Of a stretch of DNA of 61,530 nucleotides, positions 19,207 through 29,100 are shown in pieces (the first letter of the stretch is position 1; the number at the start of each line of letters is the position of its first letter). The stretch lies in NCBI RefSeq assembly GCF_009711415.1, contig NZ_SMLZ01000114.1, positions 1 to 61,530 of the forward strand, given 5' to 3'. The stretch comes from Roseibium denhamense. Its GTDB lineage: Bacteria > Pseudomonadota > Alphaproteobacteria > Rhizobiales > Stappiaceae. The notes below the pieces were generated by a model, which worked only from the letters and a program-made list of their open reading frames with translations, made no database searches and was not told where the DNA came from. The translations under genes were made by a program, and so were the position numbers.

Positions 19207-20835
19207 ATGCTGCAGATTGTCAGCGATTTCGACATGTTGACGGCCCGTTTCAAATGGCCGCAACCGCAAAGGTACAACATCGCAGAAGCCGTGAGCGATG
19301 TCTGGGCTCTACGGGATCCAAACCGGCTGGCGATCCGGCATGTGCAAGACGATGGATCACGGCAGGACTGGAGCTATCTCGATATCAACCGGGCGGCCAA
19401 CCGCCTGGCCAACGTCTTAGAAGCCAAGGGGCTGAAGCGTGGCGACAGGGTTGCTTTGCTCTTGCCGCAAATTCCGCAAACTGCGATCGCCCATCTGGCT
19501 GCCTACAAGATGGGGGCGATTGCTGTTCCGCTTGCAGCGCTGTTCGGCCTTGAAGCTCTGCGCTACCGGCTTGCGGATTCGGGCGCCCGCTGCCTGGTAA
19601 CAGACACGGCGGGCCTTGAGAAACTCGCCGCTATCAAAGACGACTTGCCCGGTCTTGAGCTGGTTCTGTCCGTCGATGGCCCGGAAACCGGGGTGGAGAG
19701 CCTTGACGCCCTGAGCCGCCAGGCCTCCGATCACTTTGCGACCCTGGCAACATCCCCGGATGATCCGGCCTTGATGATCTACACGTCCGGAACGACAGGC
19801 CAGCCCAAAGGGGTTTTGCATGGGCACCGGGTTCTCCTTGGCCACATGCCGGGCATTGAACTGTCGCAGAATTTTCTTGGACAAGAAGGCGATATGTTCT
19901 GGACACCGGCCGACTGGGCCTGGGCTGGCGGCCTGCTGAACGCCCTCTTTCCAGCACTCAGCCTTGGCGTAGCCATGGTTTGTCATGCGGGGCGGAAGTT
20001 TGATCCCGAATTCGCCTTTGCGCTTCTGGAAAACGAGGGAATCCGCAACGCCTTTATCCCGCCGACAGCTTTGAAAATGCTCCGCTCCGTCGACCGGCCG
20101 GGCGCCCGGTTCAACCTCAATTGGCGCAGCGTCGGCTCGGCAGGTGAATCGCTTGGGCGGGAAACCTTTGACTGGTTTGCAGAAGAATTCGGATTTCAAG
20201 TCAATGAGTTCTATGGCCAGACCGAATGCAATGCCGTTCTCGGATCGTCAGCCGCGCTCGGCGTCGGCCGGTCTGGCGCCATCGGCAGGGTGCTCCCGGG
20301 CCATGACGTGGCGATCATCGATGAGAACGGCAACGAATTGCCGCGTGAAACGCTTGGCCAGATTGCTGTCCGCCGCCCCGACCCGGTGATGTTCCTGGAA
20401 TACTGGAACAAGCCGGAGGCCACAGCGGCGAAATTCACCGGCGACTGGATGACCACCGGTGACCAGGGCGTGATGGACGAAGATGGCTATGTTCATTTCA
20501 CCGGCCGCGACGACGACATCATCACATCGGCAAGTTACCGGATCGGCCCCGGCGAAATTGAGGATTGCCTGTTGCAGCATCCAGCCGTCTCGCTTGCGGC
20601 TGCGGTCGGCAAGCCGGATCCTTTGAGAACCGAAATCGTGAAGGCATTCATCGTCTTGAAGCCCGGCGCCGAAGCAAACGAAACACTGACCGAAGACATC
20701 AAGACATTCGTGCGCCAGAAGTTATCCGCCCATGAATATCCGCGCGAGATCGAGTTTGTTGAAGCCCTTCCGATGACAACAACGGGCAAGATCATCCGGC
20801 GCAAGCTGCGCGAACAGGCGCGTGAAACCAGCTGA
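19207..20835 (+). CDS. AMP-dependent acyl-CoA synthetase (medium-chain type)
   Basis: 542 residues of the ANL superfamily. P-loop-like MIYTSGTTGQPKGVLHG, the adenylate-binding NEFYGQTECN, the hinge TGRDDDIITSASYRIGPGEIE and the C-terminal lysine motif TTGKIIRRKL are intact. The WTPADWAWAGGLLNALFPAL block points to the medium-chain acyl-CoA or benzoate-CoA-ligase-like subgroup. It activates a carboxylic acid to the acyl-CoA via acyl-AMP; the exact acid is not known. It starts 81 bp after xerD and is convergent with the acyltransferase pseudogene. Confidence 0.92.
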   Translation: MLQIVSDFDMLTARFKWPQPQRYNIAEAVSDVWALRDPNRLAIRHVQDDGSRQDWSYLDINRAANRLANVLEAKGLKRGDRVALLLPQIPQTAIAHLAAYKMGAIAVPLAALFGLEALRYRLADSGARCLVTDTAGLEKLAAIKDDLPGLELVLSVDGPETGVESLDALSRQASDHFATLATSPDDPALMIYTSGTTGQPKGVLHGHRVLLGHMPGIELSQNFLGQEGDMFWTPADWAWAGGLLNALFPALSLGVAMVCHAGRKFDPEFAFALLENEGIRNAFIPPTALKMLRSVDRPGARFNLNWRSVGSAGESLGRETFDWFAEEFGFQVNEFYGQTECNAVLGSSAALGVGRSGAIGRVLPGHDVAIIDENGNELPRETLGQIAVRRPDPVMFLEYWNKPEATAAKFTGDWMTTGDQGVMDEDGYVHFTGRDDDIITSASYRIGPGEIEDCLLQHPAVSLAAAVGKPDPLRTEIVKAFIVLKPGAEANETLTEDIKTFVRQKLSAHEYPREIEFVEALPMTTTGKIIRRKLREQARETS

Positions 20836-20854
20836 ACGGACTGGTTCGAGGTTC

Positions 20855-21984
20855 TTAAGGTTGCAGCTTCTTGCGAAGGGAGCGGCCGATTTTGCGGAGT
20901 TTGTGATTGACCGCCAAGTCCGCGCCAAGCGCAGTCTGCCGCAGGCGTGTGAGCGGCCCGGAGCCGATAAGCAGTGTTCCGGTTTCAACGCGTCCGCGCC
21001 ATAGGGGTTCGATCATTTGGTGCCCGGAAACAGCCAGCGAATCCGCCCCTTGAAAGCCTTCAAGGCCAAGGTTCTGGCGGGCGGCATAAACAGCGATCTG
21101 CGCCCCTGGCGAATATTTGGCAAACCGCTCGTCAAAGGCGATCTTCCAAGAGTAGACCTGCCCTTGCTCGACAAACAGCACCAGAGCCGCCACCAGGGTA
21201 TCGCCTGCCCATAACTGATCGATGCGGACACCGCCGTTCTCTGCCTTCGCGCGGATGGCGGACCGGGCGAAGGCTGCGGTTTGCGGCCGGCTGTTGAGCG
21301 CTGTTCCAATCCTGCCTTTCCAGCCGGCCTCTTCCAGCGTCAAAAAAGCCTCAAATCCAGCAATGGCTTGGCCGGCAACAAGGCTGTCAAACGTGACCCT
21401 GCCGTGATCCTCCAACCGCCGGAGCAAACGGCGCATTTCCTTCCGCCTTTTTGCGCTGAGACCGGCGGTCGGACTAACGGCCTCATCGGCGCCGCCAATT
21501 TGGCCCGCGCGCTCGCTCGCACAGACCAGCAAGCCCCGTTCTGAAAGGCGTCTTTGAAGCGTGTTGCCGTCTTGGATGTCACCGGAAGATAGGGGATAGC
21601 CAGGGTCCCTGACTGCCCCGTGGCAGCTTCCAGAAAAAGACGAAGGACCGCTTCGTTTGCCTGATCATGCAGAAGCGGTGTTCCAAGAGGGGCGTATTCG
21701 GTTGCCCATGTGCCGGTCATTGGCAGAACAAGACCGTTGCGGCGGCGGCCCACCGGCGCGGCGGCCAGCCAGCGCGAAGAGACCTTGTCCCGTACGCCCA
21801 CCAGCCGGACAGGAGAAACGGACATGTCTCGCAAGTATGCCTGAAGAAATCCGGGCGTAAAAAACGGATTCGGGTCGATCGACGTGTCCGCCAGCTCCTG
21901 CCAAAGCGTCTCGTGCGGCCCCGCCTTAAGGGGATTTAAGGAAAACACTTCCAGTGAGGAGGACATTTTGGGGTCAGCGGTCAA
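20855..21984 (-). pseudogene. FemAB/CelD-like GNAT acyltransferase, frameshifted
   Basis: Two minus-strand frames together make one ~376-residue GNAT protein of the FemAB/CelD type. The 5' frame (from ATG 21984) carries NPFFTPGFLQAYLRD and ends sensibly at about LAIPYLP; the 3' frame resumes as GDIQDGNTLQRRL, then ERAGQIGG, SAKRRKEMRRLLRRL, and runs to 20855. Adding one G to the GG at 21582-21583 (CCGG read as CCGGG on the minus strand) joins them as LPGDIQDG. The reading beyond the break keeps family sense, so the shift is recent or an assembly error. The start overlaps the flippase stop by 11 bp, indicating a shared operon, probably for a cell-surface polysaccharide. Confidence 0.8.
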
Positions 21985-23332
21985 CCGGCAGGTCCTTGGG
22001 TCGGATCAGCAGGGGCAGGACAAAGGTTGTGACATTGAGCTTGCGTTTGGCCACAAGTGCAAGTGTGGCTGCCTCAAAAACAATCGCAAGACTTGTACCT
22101 ATGGCCGCACCGGGCAGGCCAAGAAACGGGATCAGCGTCAAGTTGAGCACCACATTGAGCCCGAATGTGAGCCCGTAAATGGCGGCACAGGTTTTCTGGT
22201 GCCCGGTCATGGTCAGCAAGGCATCCGCAGGCCCGACCGATGCTCTTGCCAGAACGCCCGCCAGCAAGAGCGCAATCAGAACATAGCCGCTTTCAAACCC
22301 CTCACCGAACAGGGAAAGAAGCAGCGGCGCAATGACCAGGAGGCCAGCGCCTGCAGCAACAGAGGGCCAGAATGTCCAGATGGTCGCCTGGCGCATATAG
22401 GCCGCCAGCCCGGCCGAATCGCCGGCGTGGGTAAATGCGGAAATGCGATGGGCGGACGCTGCCCGGACGGCGAAATAGACGAAGTGGACGAGAGCCAGCG
22501 TTTTGGATGCTGCGAAATAGACGGCAACGGCATCCGGATCCTCGAAAAAGCTGACCATGATGACATCGGCACTGGTGATCAGCTGGAAGAACCCGTCAAC
22601 CATCAGCATGGGCAGGGAAATCAGGAGCCAGGTCTTCAGCTCGACCCGGCGCGGCCCCTTCGGCACGCTTGGCGCCAGTTTTTGGCGCACATGCAGATAC
22701 TGATAGGCGGCAATCAGCAGTGTTGCTGCCATTGCCGCAAGGACTGCGGTAATGGCGGTTGCGGTCATTCCGGCCGCGATCAGAACAATCAGGAAGACAA
22801 GGATGGCAAGCGGCCGCCAGATGTAGATCGGCAACATGGCAAGAAAGGCCCAGTCATAGCTGCGGGCGATTCCCTCCTGCACCAGCGAGTAGGCCGCCAG
22901 CGGCAAGATCGAAAAGACCATGATCAGCGGCATTACATAGGACGGGTCAATCACAGGCCGCAAAAGCAGGATCAACCCGATGCCGAGAACGGCAATCCCG
23001 AGGCCCATGGCAAAAGCGGCCTGGCCGCTTGTGCGCAAGAAACCGCGCAGCCCGTCAAAATCCGCCTTTTCCCGGTATTGCGGAATGAACCGGTTGGCGG
23101 AACTGGAAAATCCCCCGCAGGCCATGGCCCCGAGAACGATCACAAAGGTCCAAGCCACCGAGTAAATGCCATAGTCATGCGCCCCAAGAAGACGGGCCAG
23201 AACAATCTGTGACACATAGGCAAGAGCAGCCCCGCAAATCCGGATGGCAAGCGTTGACACGGCCATGCGCCCGGCGGCGGGCCGGGCAACCGCTTGCAGG
23301 CGCTTGATCCAGGAATTTGCCAATGACTGCAC
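21974..23332 (-). CDS. polysaccharide/oligosaccharide flippase (MOP superfamily)
   Basis: 452 residues with about 12-14 membrane segments. Wzx/RfbX-like features: N-terminal IRICGAALAYVSQIVLARLLGAHDYGIYSVAWT and a C-terminal AAIGTSLAIVFEAATLALVAKRKL helix pair. Such proteins flip lipid-linked sugars across the inner membrane for exopolysaccharide or LPS. It is cotranscribed with the frameshifted acyltransferase. The cargo is unknown. Confidence 0.85.
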   Translation of the reverse strand: MQSLANSWIKRLQAVARPAAGRMAVSTLAIRICGAALAYVSQIVLARLLGAHDYGIYSVAWTFVIVLGAMACGGFSSSANRFIPQYREKADFDGLRGFLRTSGQAAFAMGLGIAVLGIGLILLLRPVIDPSYVMPLIMVFSILPLAAYSLVQEGIARSYDWAFLAMLPIYIWRPLAILVFLIVLIAAGMTATAITAVLAAMAATLLIAAYQYLHVRQKLAPSVPKGPRRVELKTWLLISLPMLMVDGFFQLITSADVIMVSFFEDPDAVAVYFAASKTLALVHFVYFAVRAASAHRISAFTHAGDSAGLAAYMRQATIWTFWPSVAAGAGLLVIAPLLLSLFGEGFESGYVLIALLLAGVLARASVGPADALLTMTGHQKTCAAIYGLTFGLNVVLNLTLIPFLGLPGAAIGTSLAIVFEAATLALVAKRKLNVTTFVLPLLIRPKDLPVDR

Positions 23333-23623
23333 GGGCTGGCCTTCGATGGGTTTATGTCGGCCGCCTTCCGGGAAAGATGGCCCTTCGTAGTTATGACATG
23401 AGGGGTTTACGGGTTCACACCCTAATATTCCGTCACGTTTGTTGCCCGATAAACCTTCCGTGAAGACCGGCCGGTAAGCGCGCGAGGTGCAACAGCTTCA
23501 AATTCCAGAAGAAAACAGGCACACCGCCCCAAGGCCTGAAGCCGGAGAGAGGCGGCGAAAGGCCTGCCGGAAAATTCGGAAAACAAGGCGCTTGACTCCA
23601 GCCCCGTTCTCCGGAATCAATAA

Positions 23624-23638
23624 GAACATAAAGAGAAC
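23624..23638 (+). promoter_or_regulatory. LexA (SOS) box 1
   Basis: GAAC (23624-23627), 7 nt, GAAC (23635-23638): the alphaproteobacterial LexA direct repeat (GTTC-N7-GTTC read from the other strand). It lies just ahead of imuA. Confidence 0.85.
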
Positions 23639-23644
23639 AAATAA

Positions 23645-23659
23645 GAACGTGATTGGAAC
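23645..23659 (+). promoter_or_regulatory. LexA (SOS) box 2
   Basis: GAAC (23645-23648), 7 nt, GAAC (23656-23659). It is a second perfect LexA repeat, 6 bp after the first, so four GAAC units lie in 36 bp. It ends 4 bp before the preferred imuA start, so repressor bound here would cover the start region. Confidence 0.85.
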
Positions 23660-23663
23660 ATCC

Positions 23664-24614
23664 GTGCATGATGCTGCCCAGAAGAGGATCAAGCATAGCA
23701 CATCTGTTGCCGAACTGCGTCGCCGCATTGCGGATCTTGAGGGCCGCCTCCCCTCAGAGACGCAGTTTGCTCCGGCCCCTGCACCCGCCGCCAATCCGCA
23801 GGGGCCGGACATTTTTCAAAGCCCCCGGCCAGGGGACGCGAACCAAACGGCGCAGATGGACAACACAGCCCGCAGTCCCCTTGGGCTGGCGGAACTGGAT
23901 GACCTGTTTGCCTCCGGCCAGGGGCTGAAACATGGCGCCTTGCACGAAGTGGTCAGCGCTGAGAGCCGGCAGGCCGGTGCTTTGAGCGGCTTTGCCTTTG
24001 CGCTTCTGGCAAGGCTTTTGAAGGACAGGACCGGACCTGTTGTGATTGTGCAGGACCCGCGGGCCCTGCGTGAAGCCGGCCAGCTCCACGGCCCCGGTCT
24101 GCTTGCCTACGGCATCGACCCGGCCCGGCTGGTCATCGTTCGGCCCAGACGGATGGAAGACCTTTTGTGGAGCCTGGAAGAAGCGGCAGGCTGTCCCGCC
24201 TTGGCAGCGGCCCTTGGCGAGGTGCAGGGCCCGCACCGGCTTTTGGATCTGACGGCGACCCGGCGCCTTGCCCTGCGCGCTGAACGCAGTCAAGCCCCAG
24301 TCTTTTTGCTGCGGCACGGCGCCGAGCGGGAACCGACCGCGGCCCTGACCCGCTGGCAGGTGAGCCCAAATGTCTCCGCCCCGCCGGACCTGATCAAGTA
24401 TGGGCCCCATCAAGGGCTCGGGGTGTCCGCCTGGCGGATCGAACTGACAAGAAACCGAGATGGCCGGTCCGGCCATGAAACCGTGGAGTGGCGTCATGCC
24501 GAGAGAAAACTTGCCGCACCAGCGCATTCTCTCGATCTGGTTCGGGGATCTGCCCGCCGACCGGATTCTGCGCCCGTTGAGGACCGCCTCATCCCCTTCC
24601 GCGCGCGGAGCTGA
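23664..24614 (+). CDS. imuA: ImuA (RecA-like mutasome accessory protein)
   Basis: About 316 residues if translation starts at GTG 23664, directly after the LexA boxes; the open frame extends 59 codons upstream but would include the operator. The protein begins VHDAAQKRIKHSTSVAELRRRIADLEGR, then has a Pro/Ala linker and the RecA-like core (LKHGALHEVVSAESRQAGALSGFAFALLARLL; VIVQDPRALREAG). ImuA works with ImuB and DnaE2 in SOS mutagenesis. Its 3' end overlaps imuB by ~119 bp. The start codon is the least certain point. Confidence 0.85.
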   Translation: MHDAAQKRIKHSTSVAELRRRIADLEGRLPSETQFAPAPAPAANPQGPDIFQSPRPGDANQTAQMDNTARSPLGLAELDDLFASGQGLKHGALHEVVSAESRQAGALSGFAFALLARLLKDRTGPVVIVQDPRALREAGQLHGPGLLAYGIDPARLVIVRPRRMEDLLWSLEEAAGCPALAAALGEVQGPHRLLDLTATRRLALRAERSQAPVFLLRHGAEREPTAALTRWQVSPNVSAPPDLIKYGPHQGLGVSAWRIELTRNRDGRSGHETVEWRHAERKLAAPAHSLDLVRGSARRPDSAPVEDRLIPFRARS

Positions 24615-26187
24615 GCCGCCGCTTGCCGTTCTGGACAGGGTCCAAAATGCCCGCCGGATCACTTCCCTGAATGCGGCTGCGCGCGCTTTTGGCTTGAAAA
24701 CAGGAGACACAGAGGCCGATGCCAAAGCACGTGTTCCGCACCTCCTGTGCGAGGATGCAGCGCCCGGCAAGGACCGCTTGCTTCTAGAAGCCGTGGCGGA
24801 CTGGTGTGACCGTTACACCCCCCTGGTGGCCTTGGACGGTGCTGATGGCCTGTTCCTCGACATCACCGGTTGCGCCCATCTTTTCGGGGGCGAAGACCAA
24901 TTGCTTCAAGACATTGCCGGGCGTCTGCAGCGCCAGGGCTTTCAACTCAAGGCCGCCATTGCCGGAACGCCGGGGGCAGCCTGGGCCGCGGCCCGTTACG
25001 GTGACGGCGGCACCAGTCCTTCCGGCAACGAAGCCGGTTTGCTCAGCGCCTTACCCGTTGCTGCCCTGCGCATTGATGCCGGAACGGCCGCCGGTCTCAA
25101 CCGCGTTGGGTTAACCCGGATCGGTCAGGTGCTGGACCGTCCCCGTGCCCCACTTGCCAGGCGGTTCGGGCCGGATCTGATGCGCCGGCTTGATCAGGCA
25201 CTCGGGCGGGAGGGAGAGCCAATCTCACCCCGGTTCGAGGCGCCGCTCGTCTCCGCCGAACGCCGGTTTTTCGAACCCATTGGACAGCTTGACGATATCA
25301 AGGCGGTTGCCCTGTCTCTTGCCGGGCAGGTTTGCGCAGCCCTGGAGCGCCGGCTGGAAGGCGGCCGCGCCTTTGAACTGCTCCTGTTCCGGGCCGATGG
25401 CGCGGTTCAAAAACTCATGGTCGGCACCAGCGCTGCCTTGCGTGATCCCAAAAGAATCCTGCGGCTTTTCGATGAAAAACTGAAGGCCGATGAAAGTGTC
25501 CTGGATGCCGGCTATGGGTATGACCTGATCCGGCTGGGGGTCATTGCCGCCGACAGCGCACCGTCCGCCCAGGCCAGTCTTGACGGCCGGGGCGTTCAGG
25601 AAACACAGGCGGCCCTGGAAACCCTGGTGGACCGGCTGGGGGCACGGCTCGGAATTGAACGGATCACACGGCTTCTCCCTGTTGGGCAGCACCTTCCGGA
25701 ATGGCAGACGGAGCAGGTCCCGGCCGCCCTTGCCCGGGAAGAGGCATTGTCCTGGATCGGCTTTGGCGGGGAAGACCTTGGACTTGGTCCGCCCGCAGGC
25801 AATCCGCACAACAGTTTGAGCGGATTTTCCGGAACCGGCACGTCAGAGACGGTCAGCAGCCACTCCGGCTTTCTGGCGCGCCCCTTGCGCCTGATCGATC
25901 CGGCAGAACTGGTCGAAGCCCTTGCCATGGTACCGGAGGGCCCGCCCTTGCGTTTCCGCTGGCGGCGCAGCCTTTATCAGGTCGCCCGTTCCGAAGGCCC
26001 TGAAAGGATTGCCCCACCCTGGTGGATCGGCGCGGTTGGGCAGCCTTTGGAAACCAAGGAAGTTGTGACCCGGGATTATTTCCGCATCGAGGACACGGAG
26101 GGCCGCCGTTTCTGGCTTTACCGCGAAGGTCTTTATGGCCGGGAAACCGCGCAGCCCCGCTGGTACGTGCAGGGACTGTTCGCATGA
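24496..26187 (+). CDS. imuB: ImuB (Y-family polymerase-like mutasome protein)
   Basis: 563 residues from ATG 24496; the family usually starts a few residues before the RILSIWFGDLPADR block, so the ATG at 24460 is less likely. Y-family polymerase fold without the full catalytic acidic triad, as expected for ImuB: EAVADWCDRYTPLVALDGADGLFLDITGCAHLFGGE is the recognisable palm segment. The C-terminal part (QVARSEGPERIAPPWW, TRDYFRIEDTEGRRFWLYREGLY) is the conserved tail region. ImuB links DnaE2 to the sliding clamp. Stop overlaps the dnaE2 start (ATGA). Confidence 0.93.
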   Translation: MPRENLPHQRILSIWFGDLPADRILRPLRTASSPSARGAEPPLAVLDRVQNARRITSLNAAARAFGLKTGDTEADAKARVPHLLCEDAAPGKDRLLLEAVADWCDRYTPLVALDGADGLFLDITGCAHLFGGEDQLLQDIAGRLQRQGFQLKAAIAGTPGAAWAAARYGDGGTSPSGNEAGLLSALPVAALRIDAGTAAGLNRVGLTRIGQVLDRPRAPLARRFGPDLMRRLDQALGREGEPISPRFEAPLVSAERRFFEPIGQLDDIKAVALSLAGQVCAALERRLEGGRAFELLLFRADGAVQKLMVGTSAALRDPKRILRLFDEKLKADESVLDAGYGYDLIRLGVIAADSAPSAQASLDGRGVQETQAALETLVDRLGARLGIERITRLLPVGQHLPEWQTEQVPAALAREEALSWIGFGGEDLGLGPPAGNPHNSLSGFSGTGTSETVSSHSGFLARPLRLIDPAELVEALAMVPEGPPLRFRWRRSLYQVARSEGPERIAPPWWIGAVGQPLETKEVVTRDYFRIEDTEGRRFWLYREGLYGRETAQPRWYVQGLFA

Positions 26188-29100
26188 CCTCGGGCGGAGA
26201 GGCGCCCGGCTTTGCCGAATTGTGTGCGGCAACGAATTTTTCGTTTCTGCAAGGTGCCTCACATCCCGAAGAACTCGCCCTTGCCGCCGTTGCCCTTGAT
26301 TTGAAGGCAATTGCAGTCTGCGACCGGAACTCCATGGCCGGGGTTGTCCGCGCCCATATGGCTGCCAAGGAAACCGGTCTTGCCTTTGTGCCCGGCTGCC
26401 GTCTGGCCTTTCTGGATGGCACGCCCGATCTTCTTGCCTGGCCACGGAACCGTGCCGCCTATGGCAAGCTCACCCGCATGCTGACCATCGGCAACCGCCG
26501 GGCAAACAAGGGCGAATGCCATCTGACTTTCGATGATCTTTCCATGCTGGACACCCAATCGCCGATGGCACTTGTCCTGCCCGCCGGGCTGCCGGACCCC
26601 GCGTCCTTGATACCTGTCCTGACCAACTTGAAAGACCGGTTCGGCCAAAGGCTGAGGCTTGCGGTCTCCTTGCACCGTCTCAGCCACGACCGCCGCCGTC
26701 TGCAATTGGCACAAGACCTGGCGGACGCAACCGGCCTGCGCCTTCTTGCCACCAACGATGCTCTCTATCATGCGCCCGAAAGGCGCCCCTTGCAGGATGT
26801 CCTGACCTGCATCCGGCTTCACGAAAAACTTCAGACGGCGGGTCATCGGCTTCAGCAAAATGCCGAGCGTCATCTGAAGCCGGCCGCTGACATGCTGCAC
26901 CTGTTTTCAGATGATCCGGCCCCTTTGCGCGAAAGCCTGGCCATTTTGGAGGAAGTCGAGTTTTCACTCGATGACTTGCGTTACGAGTACCCGGAAGAAC
27001 CGGCCGGCACCAGCGCAACGCCCCAAGCCGAGCTGGAGCGGCTGGCGCATGAAGGCGCCCGCAAACGTTACCCGCAAGGGATCCCGGACAAGGTTCACAA
27101 GACCATGGCGCATGAATTAAAGCTGGTCGCCGACCTTGATTACGCCCCGTATTTCCTGACCGTTTATGACATTGTCCGGTTTGCCCGTGAACGCGGCATC
27201 CTGTGCCAGGGGCGCGGCTCGGCAGCCAATTCCACCGTGTGCTTTTGCCTTGGCATCACGGAAGTCGATCCGGTGCGCGCAGATCTGCTGTTTGAACGCT
27301 TCATCTCACCCGAGCGCCGCGAACCGCCTGACATTGACGTTGATTTCGAACACGAACGCCGCGAAGAGGTTATTCAGTATATTTACGCCAAATACGGCCG
27401 CGAACGCGCTGGCCTGGCTGCCACCGTGATTACATACCGCTCCCGCTCCGCCCTTAGGGAGGTCGGCAAGGTGTTCGGCCTGTCCGAAGACGCCATCTCA
27501 TCGCTTGCCGGAACAGTTTGGGGCCGGGCGTCCGCAGGCACGGAGGAGGCGCAGGTCCGGGAGGCGGGTCTCGATCCCACCGATCCGCTCTTGGCCCAGA
27601 TGCTGGAGCTTGCCCGCATCTTGATCGGCTTTCCCCGCCATCTTTCCCAGCATGTTGGCGGGTTCGTGATCACACGCGGGCGCCTGGACGAAGTCATCCC
27701 GATCCAGAACGCGGCGATGGAAGAGCGTACCGTGGTGGAATGGGACAAGGATGACCTCGACGCGCTTGGCATCTTGAAAATCGACATTCTCGCGCTCGGC
27801 ATGCTGTCCGCCATTCGCAAGGCACTCACCATGCTGTCGGACAGCTATGGCGAGGACCTCACGATCTCGACCATCCCGGCCGAGGAAAAACCCGTCTATG
27901 ACATGCTCTGCCGGGCCGATTCCGTTGGTGTTTTTCAGGTCGAAAGCCGGGCTCAGATGACCATGCTGCCGCGCTTGCGCCCGCAAGCTTTTTACGATCT
28001 CGTGATTGAGGTGGCGATTGTGCGGCCCGGCCCGATCCAGGGGGACATGGTGCATCCCTACCTGCGCCGCCGCCAGGGCAAGGAACAGGTCTCCTACCCG
28101 AGCCGCGAGCTTGAAGACGTGCTCGGCAAGACACTCGGCGTGCCGCTGTTCCAGGAACAAGCCATGAAAATCGCCATCGTGGCGGCCAACTTCACGCCGG
28201 GCGAAGCGGACCGGCTGCGCCGGGCGATGGCAACCTTCCGCCGGGTGGGCACGATCGGAACGTTTCAAACCAAAATGATCGAGGGCATGGCCAAGAACGG
28301 CTATGACCGCGGCTTTGCCGAACGCTGTTTCAGTCAGATTGAAGGCTTTGGCGAATATGGCTTCCCCGAAAGCCATGCGGCCAGCTTCGCCCTGCTTGTT
28401 TATGCCTCGTCCTGGATTAAGGCTTACTATCCGGATGTCTTTTGCGCCGCGCTTCTTAATGCCCAGCCCATGGGGTTTTATGCGCCTGCCCAGCTGGTCC
28501 GCGATGCGCGCGAGCATGGCGTGGATATCCGGGAGGCCGACGTCAATCTGTCCAGTTGGGATTCGACACTTGAGCCGGGCTGGCGGGCCGCCAACCATCT
28601 TCATCCCCGTCACAGGGACATGAAGCCCATCATCAGAACCACTCATGCCGTCCGGCTTGGTTTCCGTCTCATCAAGGGCCTGCGCGAAGATGATATGGAA
28701 CGCCTGATTGCCGTGCGCGGCGATGGCTATGACAGTGTCCGCGATCTTTGGCTGCGAACCGGTCTGGGGCGTGGGGTCATCTTGAAACTTGCCGAGGCGG
28801 ATGCCTTCCGGTCTCTTGGCCTCGACCGGCGCGCGGCTGTTTGGGCGGCACAAGCACTGGATGACGGCAGCGCGCGGGACCGGCTTCCGCTTTTTGATAA
28901 AACGTTCCTGGAAGATTTACGCCCGGAACCGGACGCAGACCTGCCCCCCATGCTGCCTGGCGCCCATGTCATGGCCGACTATCAGGCCTTGAGCCTGTCG
29001 TTGAAGGCCCATCCGGTTGCCTTTGCCCGGCCCGCCCTTCACCGGCAAGGGATCCTCCCGTGCCAGCATCTGGACCAGGTCCGGTCCGGGCGCCGCGTGT

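Larger units (their letters stand above)
23333..23663. other. divergent interval with the SOS promoter
   Basis: 331 bp between the flippase gene (minus) and imuA (plus). The only clear elements are the two LexA boxes at its right end. The imuA frame is open across much of this interval but lacks a believable start upstream of the boxes. Confidence 0.5.

Noticed and set aside
21884..23212. 442-codon open frame on the plus strand opposite the flippase gene
   Set aside because: Low-hydrophobicity, Gln/Gly/Lys-rich translation is the antisense of membrane helices; the minus strand gives a coherent flippase.
27498..28853. 451-codon open frame on the minus strand opposite dnaE2
   Set aside because: It is the antisense of the conserved polymerase core; GC-rich third positions keep such frames open.
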